DNA from: Micromonospora sp. MH99
GTDB lineage: Bacteria; Actinomycetota; Actinomycetes; Mycobacteriales; Micromonosporaceae
Direction: 5' to 3'
Assembly (NCBI RefSeq): GCF_021442385.1
Contig: NZ_MUZA01000020.1
Location: 1-64,000, forward strand
Length of the DNA: 64,000 nucleotides
In this document: piece after piece, positions 15,646-26,876 of the stretch
How positions within the stretch are numbered: position 1 is the stretch's first letter
How the letters are laid out: each line of letters starts with the position of its first letter
Program-made: the position numbers and the translations under genes
The notes under the pieces: generated by a model
The model's database searches: none
Seen by the model: only the letters and a program-made list of their open reading frames with translations
What the model was told of the DNA's origin: nothing

Positions 15646-17780
15646 ACGCGCACGAGTCGATGCACCTGGAGGAGCCGGTGTTCGTGGCGGAGCCGCGCGA
15701 CATCGAGGAACCGCGCGTACACCCCGCCTGGCTCCCACCGGAGGCGTTCCGCGCGCTCGGCGCGCGCCGCGTCCTCGTGCACGGCGACGGGCTGCTCGTC
15801 GACACCGTCCTCGACGAGGTGACCCGTGCCTGCGCGCGCTACGGCGGGCGGGTCTGGCATTCCCCCTCCTGGGACGTCGACGTCGACCTGGTGCTCACCC
15901 TGCGCGACGCCGACGAGCTGCCCAGCGCCGCGGTCGAGGCGGCGCGGTCGGCGGGGGAGGCGGCGCTCGTCGACCTGGGCGACGGTGCGACGCTCGGCGA
16001 CGAGGGGTTCCTGCTGGCCCGCGCCGGCGAGACGACAGTGGTGCTCGCCGACGCGCCCGCCGGCCTGCTGTACGGGCTCTTCCACGTCGTACGGCTCTGC
16101 GCGGCGGCCTTCGACCCGGCCCGCCCACCCGAGCTGCACCGGCCCGCGCTGCGCCGCCGGATGCTGAACCACTGGGACAACGTGGCCGTGCACCCGGTGA
16201 TGGGTCAGGTCGAACGGGGGTACGCGGGCGGCTCGATCTTCTGGGCCGATGGCCGTCCGCGCGGGGACCTGGCCCGGATCCGGGAGTACGGGCGGCTGCT
16301 GGCCGCCAGCGGGATCAACGCGATCTCGGTGAACAACGTCAACGTGGGTCACGCCGAGGCGCTGCTGCTCACCGACCGGCTCGGCGACGTGGCGCGGATC
16401 GCGGACGTGCTGCGCCCGTACGGCATCCGGGTACACCTGTCGGTCACCTTCGCCGCGCCTGTGGTTCTCGGTGGACTGTCGAGCGCCGATCCGTTCGACG
16501 AGGAGGTACGCGCCTGGTGGGCGGCCACCACCCGGCGGGTGTACGAGCGCATCGACGACTTCGGCGGCTACGTGGTGAAGGCCGACTCGGAGGGGCAACC
16601 CGGCCCGTTCACCTACGGGCGCGACCACGCCGACGGGGCGAACCTGCTCGCCGAGGCCCTCGCCCCGTACGGGGGAGTGGTGCACTGGCGGGCGTTCGTC
16701 TACAACCATCACCAGGACTGGCGGGACCGTTCCACCGACCGGGCGCGGGCGGCGTACGACCATTTCGCCCCGCTCGACGGGCGGTTCCGCACCAACGTGG
16801 TCCTGCAGGTGAAGTTCGGCCCGGTGGACTTCCAGACGCGCGAGCCGGTCTCGCCGGTGCTCGCCGCCATGCCGGCCACCCGGATCGCTGTCGAGTTGCA
16901 GGTCACCCAGGAGTACACGGGTCAGCAGCGGCACGTCTGCCACCTCGGGCCGTGCTGGAGCGACGTGCTGCGCTTCGCGCCCTGGGGCCCGGGTGGGCGG
17001 ACGATCGCCGACCTGGTCACCGGGGAGGCCGGCAAGGGCGGTGGCCTGGTCGCCGTCGCCAACACCGGCGACGACCCCTTCTGGACGGGGCACCCGCTGG
17101 CCCAGGCCAACCTGTACACGGTCGGCCGGCTCGCCTGGGATCCGCTGCTCGACCCGACGGCGGTCCTCGACGAGTGGATGACGTTGACGTTCCCGCCGTC
17201 GGCGACCGCCGAGCCGGAGCTGGTACGACGGACGCTGCACGAGATCATGGACGACTCGTGGCGGACGTACGAGCGGTACACCGCCCCGTTGGGCGTCGGC
17301 TTCATGGTCCATCCCGGCGACCACTACGGCCCCGACGTCGACGGGTACGAGTACTCGCGGTGGGGCACGTACCACTTCGCCGACCGGGACGGTGTCGGCG
17401 TGGACCGCAGTCGCGCCTCGGGCACCGGCTTCGCCGGCCAGTACCCGCCCTACTGGGCGCAGGTGTACGAGTCGCCCCGCACCTGCCCGGACGAGCTGCT
17501 GCTCTTCTTCCACCACGTCCCGTACACGCACGTCCTGCACAGCGGCTCCACAGTCATCCAGCACATCTACGACACCCACTTCGCGGGCGTCGAGGAGGTG
17601 GCGGTGATGCGGCGGCGGTGGCAGACCCTGAACGGGATGATCGATCCGGCCGTGTACGAACGGGTGGCCGAACGCCTCGACGAGCAGCTGCGCTGCGCCA
17701 CCGAGTGGCGGGATCAGATCAACACGTACTTCTTCCGCAAGTCCGGGGTGCCCGACGCGCGGGGGCGGCGCATCCACTGA
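15642..17780 (+). CDS. GH67 alpha-glucuronidase
   Basis: 712 residues, normal GH67 length, cytoplasmic. It has an N-terminal beta domain, a central TIM barrel and a helical C-terminal dimerisation domain. The acid is Glu317 in VVKADSEGQPGP; the base candidates are Asp396 (KFGPVDFQTREP) and Glu424 (VTQEYTGQ). The spacing 79/107 equals that of Geobacillus AguA. It removes 4-O-methyl-D-glucuronic acid from the non-reducing-end xylose of aldouronic acids. The GTG start has GGGAGGAC 3 bp upstream. Last gene of the GH3-led operon, followed by a perfect palindromic terminator. Confidence 0.95.
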   Translation: MNAHESMHLEEPVFVAEPRDIEEPRVHPAWLPPEAFRALGARRVLVHGDGLLVDTVLDEVTRACARYGGRVWHSPSWDVDVDLVLTLRDADELPSAAVEAARSAGEAALVDLGDGATLGDEGFLLARAGETTVVLADAPAGLLYGLFHVVRLCAAAFDPARPPELHRPALRRRMLNHWDNVAVHPVMGQVERGYAGGSIFWADGRPRGDLARIREYGRLLAASGINAISVNNVNVGHAEALLLTDRLGDVARIADVLRPYGIRVHLSVTFAAPVVLGGLSSADPFDEEVRAWWAATTRRVYERIDDFGGYVVKADSEGQPGPFTYGRDHADGANLLAEALAPYGGVVHWRAFVYNHHQDWRDRSTDRARAAYDHFAPLDGRFRTNVVLQVKFGPVDFQTREPVSPVLAAMPATRIAVELQVTQEYTGQQRHVCHLGPCWSDVLRFAPWGPGGRTIADLVTGEAGKGGGLVAVANTGDDPFWTGHPLAQANLYTVGRLAWDPLLDPTAVLDEWMTLTFPPSATAEPELVRRTLHEIMDDSWRTYERYTAPLGVGFMVHPGDHYGPDVDGYEYSRWGTYHFADRDGVGVDRSRASGTGFAGQYPPYWAQVYESPRTCPDELLLFFHHVPYTHVLHSGSTVIQHIYDTHFAGVEEVAVMRRRWQTLNGMIDPAVYERVAERLDEQLRCATEWRDQINTYFFRKSGVPDARGRRIH

Positions 17781-17781
17781 C

Positions 17782-17807
17782 CCGGCCGGCCCGATCGGGC
17801 CGGCCGG
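17782..17807. terminator. 26-bp perfect palindrome, bidirectional terminator
   Basis: CCGGCCGGCCCGA joined directly to its reverse complement, 1 bp after the GH67 stop and 20 bp before the convergent ManD-like gene's end. It can serve both transcripts. Confidence 0.65.
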
Positions 17808-17826
17808 AGCACCGGCGCCGGCGTGC

Positions 17827-19035
17827 TCACCAGGGGTGCACGGTCCCGTCCTCCAACCGGTTCACCGGCAGGTACGCGGGCGCGTACGGGTAGCGGGCCG
17901 CCGCCTCCTCGTCGATGTCGACGCCGAGGCCGGGGGTCTCGGCGGGGTGCAGGTAGCCGTCGGCGTAGTGGTAGCCGTGCGGGAACACCTCGTCGGTCTG
18001 CGCGGTGTGCCGCATGTACTCCTGCAGGCCGAAGTTGGGGATCGAGATGTCGAGCTGAAGCGCGGCGGCCATGCACACGGGCGACAGGTCGGTGGCGCCG
18101 TGTGAGCCGCTGCGGACGTGGTGCAGCGCGGCGAGGTCGAAGATGCGACGCAGGTGGGTGATGCCGCCGGCGTGCACCACCGTGGCCCGGATGTAGTCGA
18201 TGAGCTGTTCCCGGATGAGCTGCGCCGCGTCGAAGACGCTGTTGAAGACCTCACCAACGGCGATCGGGGTGGTGGTGTGCTGCCGGATCAGCCGGAAGCC
18301 CTCCTGCAGGTCGGCGGGGACCGGATCCTCCATCCAGGTCAGCGCGTAGGGCTCCAGGCTCTGGCCGAGCCGGGCCGCCTCGATGGGCGTGAGCCGGTGG
18401 TGCACGTCGTGCAGCAGCCGCAGGGTGGGGCCGAACTCGTCGCGGACCCGGGCGAACACGGTGGGCACATGGGTCAGGTAGCGCGGCGTCGACCAGGTGG
18501 CCTCGCTGGGCAGCGCCGCGTCGGCCGGCTCGTAGAAGAGCTTGTCGGCGCTGACCCCGTACGTCTTGGGCAGGCCCGGCACACCGCACTGCACCCGGAC
18601 CGCCCGGTAGCCGAGGTCGACGTAGCGGGCGACCTCGACCAGGACCTCCTCGACGGTCTCGCCGTTGGCGTGGCCGTACACCGTGACGCCCTCGCGGGAC
18701 CGGCCGCCGAGCAGCTGGTAGACCGGCAGGCCCGCCACCTTGCCCTTGATGTCCCACAGCGCGGTGTCCACCGCGGCGATCGCGCTCATCGTGACCGGCC
18801 CGCGCCGCCAGTACGCGCCCTGGTACAGGTACTGCCAGGTGTCCTCGATCCGGGCCGGATCCCGGCCGATCAGCAGCGGCGCCACGTGGTCGCGCAGGTA
18901 CGACGCGACGGCCAGCTCCCGGCCGTTGAGGGTGGCGTCCCCGACGCCTGTGACGCCCTCGTCAGTGACGATCTTGAGGGTGACGAAGTTGCGGCCCGGA
19001 CAGGTCACGATGACCCGGGCGTCGACGATCTTCAC
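17827..19035 (-). CDS. Mannonate dehydratase-like enolase superfamily protein (ManD/RspA)
   Basis: 402 residues, the ManD length. It begins [22 protein letters not shown], with the capping domain, then a barrel with the features of ManD/RspA proteins ([29 protein letters not shown], the VQCGVPG loop, [16 protein letters not shown]). The family dehydrates D-mannonate to 2-keto-3-deoxygluconate, though some members are poor catalysts. It lies tail-to-tail with GH67, so it probably handles glucuronate released from xylan; glucuronate isomerase and mannonate oxidoreductase are not in this window. AAGGAGAT precedes the ATG. Confidence 0.88.
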   Translation of the reverse strand: MKIVDARVIVTCPGRNFVTLKIVTDEGVTGVGDATLNGRELAVASYLRDHVAPLLIGRDPARIEDTWQYLYQGAYWRRGPVTMSAIAAVDTALWDIKGKVAGLPVYQLLGGRSREGVTVYGHANGETVEEVLVEVARYVDLGYRAVRVQCGVPGLPKTYGVSADKLFYEPADAALPSEATWSTPRYLTHVPTVFARVRDEFGPTLRLLHDVHHRLTPIEAARLGQSLEPYALTWMEDPVPADLQEGFRLIRQHTTTPIAVGEVFNSVFDAAQLIREQLIDYIRATVVHAGGITHLRRIFDLAALHHVRSGSHGATDLSPVCMAAALQLDISIPNFGLQEYMRHTAQTDEVFPHGYHYADGYLHPAETPGLGVDIDEEAAARYPYAPAYLPVNRLEDGTVHPW

Positions 19036-19105
19036 TCGATCTCCTTCGTGCCCGCGGGAGTCGCGTGAGGACGCTCGCAGGGGGTGCGTGCGAGGGCGGT
19101 CTGCC

Positions 19106-19124
19106 TATCGGGAACGTGCCGATA
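19106..19124. promoter_or_regulatory. TATCGG-N7-CCGATA dyad upstream of the ManD-like gene
   Basis: Perfect 6-bp inverted repeat about 70 bp before the ManD-like start, in a locally AT-rich stretch (GATAATATCC). Possible operator. It is one of two dyads in the 309-bp divergent gap 19036-19344, which has no gene. Confidence 0.4.
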
Positions 19125-19224
19125 ATATCCCGCCGGCTGCCGGTGGTGAATGGTGTTGCTGAGCGGGGAGTGCGTGCAGGTGACGGCCCAATCCCTTGCA
19201 CCGAAAGGTTTCCGGGAACCTTGA

Positions 19225-19244
19225 CAATCGAGTGCGCTCGATTG
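19225..19244. promoter_or_regulatory. Palindromic operator of the CE1/xylanase pair
   Basis: CAATCGAG-N4-CTCGATTG, 8-bp perfect arms, overlapping a TTGACA hexamer at 19221-19226 about 100 bp before the CE1-like gene. A GAAA-GG-TTTC element at 19203-19212 lies just upstream and recalls the sites at 6972 and 7188. Confidence 0.55.
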
Positions 19245-19344
19245 AAGCTGACGTTGGTCACGCGAGCCGCGGTCACGGTCGGGCGAAGGGCAGTCCTCGA
19301 CTCACCCCCCTTCCATGCGCCATTCTCCCGAGGAATCGCGAACC

Positions 19345-20730
19345 ATGACACTGAAGACAAGGCTGCTCGGCGTCCTCACGGCGGTCGCGACAGTCGCCGC
19401 CGCGGCGCTGACGTTCGCCAGCCCCGCGTCGGCCGCGACGCTCACCCAGGTGACCGGCTTCGGCAACAACCCCACAAACCTCCAGATGCACCTGTACGTC
19501 CCGGACCGGGTCGCATCCCGGCCGGGAATCCTGCTCGCCCTGCACTACTGCACCGGGACGGGCCCCGCCTTCTACTCCGGCACGCAGTACGCGTCCCTCG
19601 CCGACCGGTACGGCTTCATCGTCATCTACCCGTCCGCGACCCGCAGCAGCAAGTGCTGGGACGTGGCCTCGCCGCAGGCGCTGCGCCGAGGTGGCGGCAG
19701 CGACCCGGTCGGGCTCATCTCGATGATCGACTACGTCAAGCAGCGGTACTCCGCCGACCCGGACCGTGTCTTCGCCACCGGCACCTCGTCGGGCGCGATG
19801 ATGACCAACGTCATGCTCGGCGACTACCCGGACGTGTTCGCGGCGGGCGCGTCCTTCGCCGGGGTGCCGTTCGCCTGCTTCGCCACCGGGGGCACCTCGG
19901 AGTGGAACAGCGAGTGCGCGAACGGGCAGTCCATCAAGACCGCCCAGCAGTGGGGTGACCTGGTCCGCGGCGCGTACCCCGGCTACACCAGCCGGCGACC
20001 GCGGATGCAGATCTGGCACGGCACCAGCGACGAGACCCTGCGCTACCCGAACTTCGGCGAGCAGGTCAAGCAGTGGACGAACGTGCACGGCCTCAGCCAG
20101 ACCCCGACGTACACCGACTCCCCGCAGTCCGGGTACACCCGCACCCGGTACGGCAGCAGCGGCCCGATGGCGCCGGTCGAGGCGATCAGCATGCAGGGCG
20201 TCACGCACAACATCCCCGTCGACGCGGCCCAGGTGATCCGCTTCTTCGGGCTGGACGGCACGACGCCCCCGACGACGCCGCCCCCGACCACGCCGCCGCC
20301 GACCACGCCTCCGCCGACGACGCCTCCGCCCACGACGCCGCCTCCGACGACGCCGCCGCCGACCACGCCGCCCCCGACGACTCCGCCGCCGACCACGCCG
20401 CCGCCGGGTGCGGGTGCGTGCCGCGTCGGATACACGGTCAACGCCTGGAACTCGGGTCTCACCGCGAGCGTGATCATCACCAACACCGGGACCGCGGCCG
20501 TCAACGGGTGGGCGCTGACCTTCACGCTGCCCAGCGGCCAGGCCATCACCAACGGCTGGAACGCCACCTACTCCCCGACGAGCGGAGCGGTCACCGCCCG
20601 CAACGTCTCCTACAACGGCACCATCGCCCCGAACGCGTCGGTCGAGATCGGGTTCCAGGCCACCCACACCGGCGGCACCGGCAAACCGTCGTTGTTCGCG
20701 CTCAACGGGGCCACCTGCGCGGTCTCCTGA
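19345..20730 (+). CDS. Secreted CE1/PHB-depolymerase-type esterase with C-terminal CBM2
   Basis: 461 residues. The signal peptide ends at ASA (residue 30). The alpha/beta-hydrolase domain (31-305) has ATGTSSGAMM with Ser149, LHYCTGTG near the oxyanion hole and late His residues (WHGTSDE, GVTHNIP). This PHB-depolymerase/feruloyl-esterase fold is common in CE1 acetyl xylan and feruloyl esterases. A PPPTT linker (about 308-353) leads to CBM2 (358-461). The ATG at 19345 is preferred over 19315 because GAGGAA precedes it and the signal peptide begins there. It lies 33 bp upstream of the GH10 xylanase, likely the same transcript: extracellular de-esterification of xylan. Confidence 0.88.
   Translation: MTLKTRLLGVLTAVATVAAAALTFASPASAATLTQVTGFGNNPTNLQMHLYVPDRVASRPGILLALHYCTGTGPAFYSGTQYASLADRYGFIVIYPSATRSSKCWDVASPQALRRGGGSDPVGLISMIDYVKQRYSADPDRVFATGTSSGAMMTNVMLGDYPDVFAAGASFAGVPFACFATGGTSEWNSECANGQSIKTAQQWGDLVRGAYPGYTSRRPRMQIWHGTSDETLRYPNFGEQVKQWTNVHGLSQTPTYTDSPQSGYTRTRYGSSGPMAPVEAISMQGVTHNIPVDAAQVIRFFGLDGTTPPTTPPPTTPPPTTPPPTTPPPTTPPPTTPPPTTPPPTTPPPTTPPPGAGACRVGYTVNAWNSGLTASVIITNTGTAAVNGWALTFTLPSGQAITNGWNATYSPTSGAVTARNVSYNGTIAPNASVEIGFQATHTGGTGKPSLFALNGATCAVS
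20266..20403 (+). repeat. Tandem repeat encoding the PPPTT linker
   Basis: About nine 15-bp units (CCGCCGCCGACCACG and variants) in frame, joining the esterase to its CBM2. Prone to length variation. Confidence 0.85.
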
Positions 20731-22176
<1,446 letters not shown>

Positions 22177-22183
22177 CGGAACC

Positions 22184-22226
22184 CCGGCCGGTGCGGAGGT
22201 CGGCCCGGACCCTCCGCACCGGCCGG
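22184..22226. terminator. Strong hairpin terminator between xylanase and methyltransferase
   Basis: Perfect 16-bp stem (CCGGCCGGTGCGGAGG and complement) with an 11-nt loop, located between two convergent genes; bidirectional. Confidence 0.75.
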
Positions 22227-22243
22227 CACGTCCCGGCCGGGGG

Positions 22244-22949
22244 CTATCTCCGGGCGGCGACGAGGAATATCGGCACGGCGACGAAGATCCGGTTCCTGCG
22301 CGCGCGCTCGGCCTGCTCGGCGAGCCAGCTCTCGTCGTCGGTGATCCGTCGCAGCACGGCGATGGCCCTGTCATCGGTGAACATGGCCGTGTGCACCTCG
22401 ACCACCGGGTCGGTGAACCCGGCGTCGAGCAGCAGGTTGCGATACCGACGGGCAACGCGCGGCGACGGGAGCGAGTCGGCCTTGGCGTGCACGAGACGGC
22501 GGGTCGTCTCCGACTGATCCGAGTCGATGGCGATCAGGTCCCAGTCCTGGCCGATGAGCACGGCCCGCCCGCCCGGCGCGAGTACCCGACGGGCCTCGTC
22601 GACGGCTCGCGCCGGGTCGTCGAGCAGGTGCAGCACCTTGTCCGCCCGATAGCAGGTGGCCGAGCCGGTCTCCAGCGGCAGCTCGGCGGCGTCGCCGACG
22701 TGGAACTCGCCGGCGGGCCAGCGCCGGCGGGCCACGGCGATCATGTCGGGGTCGAGGTCGACGCCGACGGCGTGAGCCCCGTGTTGGGCCAGCTCGGCGA
22801 CGGCACGGCCACTGCCGCAGCCGGCGTCGACGACGGTCCGGCCGCTGAGGTCGCCGAGCAGCTCGTAGGAACGGCCGCGTAGTGCGACGGCCGCGGGCTC
22901 GCTCTCGATGGCATCGAGGACAGCTAGAAGACTGGACATGCCGGCCATG
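22244..22949 (-). CDS. Class I SAM-dependent methyltransferase
   Basis: About 235 residues of the UbiE/Methyltransf_11 type. Motif I VVDAGCGSGRAVAEL is followed by GVDLDPDMI, GDAAELPLE and LAPGGRAVLIGQDWD. The substrate cannot be inferred. The start is uncertain: ATG 22949 is chosen because the MerR-type operator occupies 22955-22976; ATG 22940 is a close alternative and neither has a clear RBS. Divergent from the MerR regulator, which probably controls it. Confidence 0.82.
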
Positions 22950-22954
22950 GTCGG

Positions 22955-22976
22955 ACTTAATGTCGACATGAAGTCA
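22955..22976. promoter_or_regulatory. MerR-type operator between methyltransferase and MerR genes
   Basis: A 22-bp dyad: GACTT...AAGTC arms around ATGTCGACAT, with a single mismatched pair. On the minus strand it begins directly after TTGACT, a good -35. MerR activators bind such spacer palindromes, so the methyltransferase is the probable target, with autoregulation of the divergent gene. Confidence 0.65.
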
Positions 22977-22982
22977 AGCCCG

Positions 22983-23372
22983 ATGACGATCGGCGAGGCG
23001 GCCGACCACTTCGGCCTCCCAGCGCATGTCCTGCGGCACTGGGAATCGGTGGGCCTGCTCTCGCCCGCCCGCGTCACCGGCCGCCGCCGCTACACCCGTG
23101 ACGACCTGTACCGGGTGGCCTCGATCCTGCGCGCGAAGCAGGCCGGCCTGTCGCTGCCCGACATCCGGGCGTTCCTCGCCGCGCACGACCCGGCCGCCCG
23201 CAAGGACGTGCTGCGCCGCAACCACAGCGCGCTGCACGCCAGGATGACGGCGCTGCGGTCGGCGCTCGATCTGCTGGAGGCCGGGTTGAACTGCACGCAC
23301 GAGGACATCTCGACCTGCCCGAACTACCGCGCCCACCTCACGGAGCTGGTGGACGTCGGCGTCCCGGGCTAA
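22983..23372 (+). CDS. MerR-family transcriptional regulator
   Basis: About 129 residues. The winged HTH is [38 protein letters not shown], followed by a long dimerisation helix and a short effector tail containing [17 protein letters not shown], a Cys-x8-Cys pair that might sense thiols or metals. ATG 22968 is an alternative start but lies inside the operator. The stop codon overlaps the stop of the convergent sthA gene. Confidence 0.85.
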   Translation: MTIGEAADHFGLPAHVLRHWESVGLLSPARVTGRRRYTRDDLYRVASILRAKQAGLSLPDIRAFLAAHDPAARKDVLRRNHSALHARMTALRSALDLLEAGLNCTHEDISTCPNYRAHLTELVDVGVPG

Positions 23373-24772
23373 CCGTCGATGCGGGTGATGTTGCGGATCT
23401 TGTTGGACGCGTCCAACGCGGCTACCTTGTACGCCTCGGCCAGGGTCGGGTAGTTGAACACGGCGTCGACCAGGTAGTCGATCGTGCCGCCGCAGCCGAT
23501 GACCGCCTGACCGATGTGGACGATCTCGGTCGCCGCGGTGCCGAACACGTGCACCCCGAGCAGCCGGCCGTCCTCGGGGGAGACGAGCAGCTTCAGCATC
23601 CCGTACGAGTCGCCCACGATCTGGCCGCGCGCCAGCTCGCGGTAGCGCGCGACGCCCACCTCGAAGGGCGTCGACGCGTCGGTCAGCTCGGCCTCGGTCT
23701 GCCCGACGAAACTGATCTCCGGGATGGTGTAGATGCCGATGGGTTGCAGGCCGTGCATCTCCCGGATCGGCTCGCCGCAGGCGTGCTGCGCGGCCAGCCG
23801 GCCCTGCTCCATCGAGGTGGACGCCAGCGCCGGGAAGCCGATCACGTCGCCGACGGCGTAGATGTTGTCGACCGGGGTGCGGTAGTTGGCGTCGACAGCG
23901 ATCCGGCCGCGCCGGTCGGCCTGCAACCCGGCCGCCTCCAACGCCAGGTCGTCGGTCTGGCCCTGGCGGCCGGCCGAGTACATGACGGTGTCGGCGACGA
24001 TCTTCTTGCCGCTCTTGAGAATGCACAGCGCCGCCGTCTGGTGCTTCTCCACCGCGGCGACCTCCTCGCCGAAGCGGAACGCCACCGACAGGTCGCGCAG
24101 GTGGTACTTCAGCGACTCGACGATCTCCTCGTCGCAGAATTCCAGCATCCGCTCGCGGCGCTCCACGACTGTCACCTTGGTGCCGAGGGCGGCGAACATC
24201 GACGCGTACTCCATGCCGATCACACCGGCGCCGACCACGACCATGCTGCGGGGGACGGCCTGGAGGTTGATGACGCCGTCGGAGTCCACGATGGTCCGGT
24301 CGTCGAAGTCGACGCTGTCCGGGCGGGCCGGGCGGGTGCCGGCCGCGATGATGGCCTTGTCGAACGTCACCTTCGACTCGCGCCCGGAGCCGGCGTCGAC
24401 CCAGATGGAGTGCGCGTCCGCGAAGCGCCCGGTCCCGGTGATCATCGCGACCCGGTTGCGGGCGAGCTGGTTGCGGATGACGTCGGTCTGTCGGGTGATC
24501 ACGTGCTGGGTGCGGGCGGCCAGGTCGCTGACCGTGATCTCCTCCTTGACCCGGTAGCTGCTGCCGTACAGGTCGCGCTGGCTCAGACCGGTCAGATAGA
24601 GCACTGCCTCGCGCAGCGTCTTGGACGGGACGGTGCCGGTGTTGATGCACACCCCGCCGATCATGTCGCGGCGGTCCACGATGCCGACCCGCCTGCCGAG
24701 CTTGGCGGCGGCGATCGCGGCCTTCTGACCGCTGGGTCCGGAGCCCAGCACCAACAGGTCGTAGTCATACAC
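23369..24772 (-). CDS. sthA: Soluble pyridine nucleotide transhydrogenase
   Basis: 467 residues, flavoprotein disulfide reductase fold. It has the FAD site [10 protein letters not shown], the NAD(P) site [16 protein letters not shown], the second FAD motif [16 protein letters not shown] and a dimerisation domain. The redox motif reads [10 protein letters not shown]: the second cysteine of the disulfide pair is replaced by Thr47, which distinguishes SthA from lipoamide dehydrogenases. It interconverts NADPH and NADH in the cytoplasm. Its 3' end overlaps the MerR gene by a few bases tail to tail. Confidence 0.93.
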   Translation of the reverse strand: MYDYDLLVLGSGPSGQKAAIAAAKLGRRVGIVDRRDMIGGVCINTGTVPSKTLREAVLYLTGLSQRDLYGSSYRVKEEITVSDLAARTQHVITRQTDVIRNQLARNRVAMITGTGRFADAHSIWVDAGSGRESKVTFDKAIIAAGTRPARPDSVDFDDRTIVDSDGVINLQAVPRSMVVVGAGVIGMEYASMFAALGTKVTVVERRERMLEFCDEEIVESLKYHLRDLSVAFRFGEEVAAVEKHQTAALCILKSGKKIVADTVMYSAGRQGQTDDLALEAAGLQADRRGRIAVDANYRTPVDNIYAVGDVIGFPALASTSMEQGRLAAQHACGEPIREMHGLQPIGIYTIPEISFVGQTEAELTDASTPFEVGVARYRELARGQIVGDSYGMLKLLVSPEDGRLLGVHVFGTAATEIVHIGQAVIGCGGTIDYLVDAVFNYPTLAEAYKVAALDASNKIRNITRIDG

Positions 24773-24891
24773 GATCGCTAGCGTCGCAAGATGTCGCCGT
24801 GGACGCCAGACCCCGGACGCGAGCGTTACTTGTCTGCCACCACGCGGACACCGCCGTTCGCCGCAGGCCGGCCAGTTCTTGTGAAACAGGC

Positions 24892-25530
24892 CTAGCCGAC
24901 GAGGCGGCGTTCCCAGGCCCAGGCGGCGATCTCGACGCGGTTGCGGGCCGGGAGCTTGGTCTGCACGCTGGCGAGGTGGGTCTTGACGGTGCCGACGGCG
25001 ATGAAGAGCCGGCCGGCGATCTCCGCGTTGGTCAGGCCCCGGGCGACGAGCTTCACGACGTCGAGTTCGCGCGGGGACAGGCCGACGTCGTCGCGCGGCG
25101 CGGTGGGCGGGCTGAGGTGCTCCAGCAGTCGTACGGTGATGGACGGGCTGATCAGCGCGTCGCCCGAGACGGCAGCGCGGACCGCCTCGACGAGCAGCGC
25201 CGGGCCGGAGTCCTTCAGGAGAAACCCGCAGGCGCCGTTGGACAGCGCGGTGTGCACGTACTCGTCGAGGTCGAAGGTCGTCACCACGACCACCCGCGCC
25301 GGGTCGGCGACGCCCGGCCCAGCGAGCAGCCGCAACGCCTCCAGGCCGTCCAGGCGGGGCATCCGGATGTCCAGCAGCACCACGTCCGGGCGTAGCCGTC
25401 GGACCATCTCGACGGCGGCGACCCCGTCGGCGGCCTCACCGACCACCGCCATGTCCGGCTGCGCTGAAATGATCATGCTGAAGCCGGTCCGGACCATCGC
25501 CTGGTCATCCGCGATCAGCACCCGAATCAT
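24892..25530 (-). CDS. NarL/FixJ-family two-component response regulator
   Basis: 212 residues. The receiver domain has ADD (8-9) and phospho-acceptor Asp54 in VLLDIRMP, and the C-terminal LuxR HTH has [23 protein letters not shown]. Its ATG overlaps the TGA of the sensor kinase (ATGA), so the pair is translationally coupled. Divergent ABC exporter genes are the likely target. Confidence 0.95.
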   Translation of the reverse strand: MIRVLIADDQAMVRTGFSMIISAQPDMAVVGEAADGVAAVEMVRRLRPDVVLLDIRMPRLDGLEALRLLAGPGVADPARVVVVTTFDLDEYVHTALSNGACGFLLKDSGPALLVEAVRAAVSGDALISPSITVRLLEHLSPPTAPRDDVGLSPRELDVVKLVARGLTNAEIAGRLFIAVGTVKTHLASVQTKLPARNRVEIAAWAWERRLVG

Positions 25531-26729
25531 CGGGTCACCGCCGACCGCAGCGGGAACGCGGCGTCGAGCACCCAGCCGCCGGAGATCCCCGGCCCGGCGG
25601 TGATCGTGCCGCCGAGGGCGCGTACCCGCTCGGTGAGGCCCAGCAGGCCGAAGCCGTGCCCCCGGGCGGGAGCGGTACGCGGGGTGGCGCCGTCGTCGGC
25701 GACCCGGACCAGGAGCCAGTCCGGCGTACGACGTACGGACACGGCCACCGACCGGGCGTCCGGGGCGTGCTGGCGGGCGTTGGTGAGCCCCTCCATCACC
25801 ACCCGGTACGCCGAGGTCGACACCTCCACCGGCAGCTCGTCGAGCGGGCCGTCGACGTACAGCCGGGCCGGCGCGTTGGTGGTGTCGTTGTGGCCCTCCA
25901 CCAGGGGTGCGAGATCGGCCACGCCGGCCAGCGGGGCCAGCGGCGCGTCCGGCGGGGCGTCCGGATTGCGCAGGACGCCGACCATCCGTCGCATCGAGGC
26001 CATCGTCTCGGCGCCGGCCCGCTCGATCTGCTCCAGGGCGACGATCACCCGTTGCGGGTCCTGCTCGGCGACGAACCGGGCACCCTGCGCCTGGACCACG
26101 ATGCCGGTCACGTGGTGGGCGATGAAGTCGTGCAGGTCACGGGCGAACTCGGCGCGCTGCTCGGCCCGTACCAGCGCGATGGCCCGCTCCCGCCCGGCGG
26201 CGACGACGCGCAGGTAGATCCCGACGGCGGCGGCGCCGACCGCGGCGAGCGCCTGGAGCAGCCCGAAGATCACGTACACGTAGTCGGCGCCGGCGCGCAG
26301 CGGCAGCGCGGCGGCAGCGAGCGCGGCGAGCACCGCCGCCCACGGAGCGAGCCGCGCGGCGGCCCACCGGGTCACCACGAACACCACCGCGATCATCCCG
26401 GCGGACTCGGCCAGCCCCCAGCTGCCGCCCAGCAGATAACTGCCGCTCGTGCGGAGCACCAGGAAGCCGAAGGTGACAGCGAGTGAGACGGTGCCGAGCG
26501 CGAGCGCCGCGAGCGGCAGGGATCGGGACCCCTGCCGGTGCACGGGCAGCCAGACCACAGCGGTCATCAACGCCAACCCCACCTGCAGGAGGGCGCGCAG
26601 GGCGTCGGCGGCGCTCGCCCCGGTGTAGAGGCCGTACCGCAGGTCGAAGGCACCGAGCAGGGCCAGCGCCGCCAGACCGGCGAGCTGACCCAGGCGTACC
26701 CACCATGTCGAGAATCCCGGCGCGTTCAT
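25527..26729 (-). CDS. Sensor histidine kinase (HPK7/NarX-like, membrane-bound)
   Basis: 400 residues. Five or six N-terminal membrane segments (about 15-175) have no sizeable extracellular loop. The HisKA_3 dimerisation domain has His200 in FARDLHDFIAHHV, and the HATPase_c domain has the G box GHGFGLLGLTERV. The intramembrane-sensing layout fits kinases that respond to envelope stress and drive ABC exporters. The ATG at 26729 is chosen because the membrane segments begin there; the open frame upstream has shadow-like composition. Confidence 0.93.
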   Translation of the reverse strand: MNAPGFSTWWVRLGQLAGLAALALLGAFDLRYGLYTGASAADALRALLQVGLALMTAVVWLPVHRQGSRSLPLAALALGTVSLAVTFGFLVLRTSGSYLLGGSWGLAESAGMIAVVFVVTRWAAARLAPWAAVLAALAAAALPLRAGADYVYVIFGLLQALAAVGAAAVGIYLRVVAAGRERAIALVRAEQRAEFARDLHDFIAHHVTGIVVQAQGARFVAEQDPQRVIVALEQIERAGAETMASMRRMVGVLRNPDAPPDAPLAPLAGVADLAPLVEGHNDTTNAPARLYVDGPLDELPVEVSTSAYRVVMEGLTNARQHAPDARSVAVSVRRTPDWLLVRVADDGATPRTAPARGHGFGLLGLTERVRALGGTITAGPGISGGWVLDAAFPLRSAVTR

Positions 26730-26876
26730 CGTGACCCAGCGTAGCCAGACGGCCGGCGCGGGCAGATCGGCCGAAAGACAGACCCGGCGCGGGCGTTCCC
26801 CGACCGCGGGCCGATGCGGCTCCCGCCCGGCGCGGGCGAGTCTTCCCGTGTCACATCGCAGCCACTGGAGGAACCC

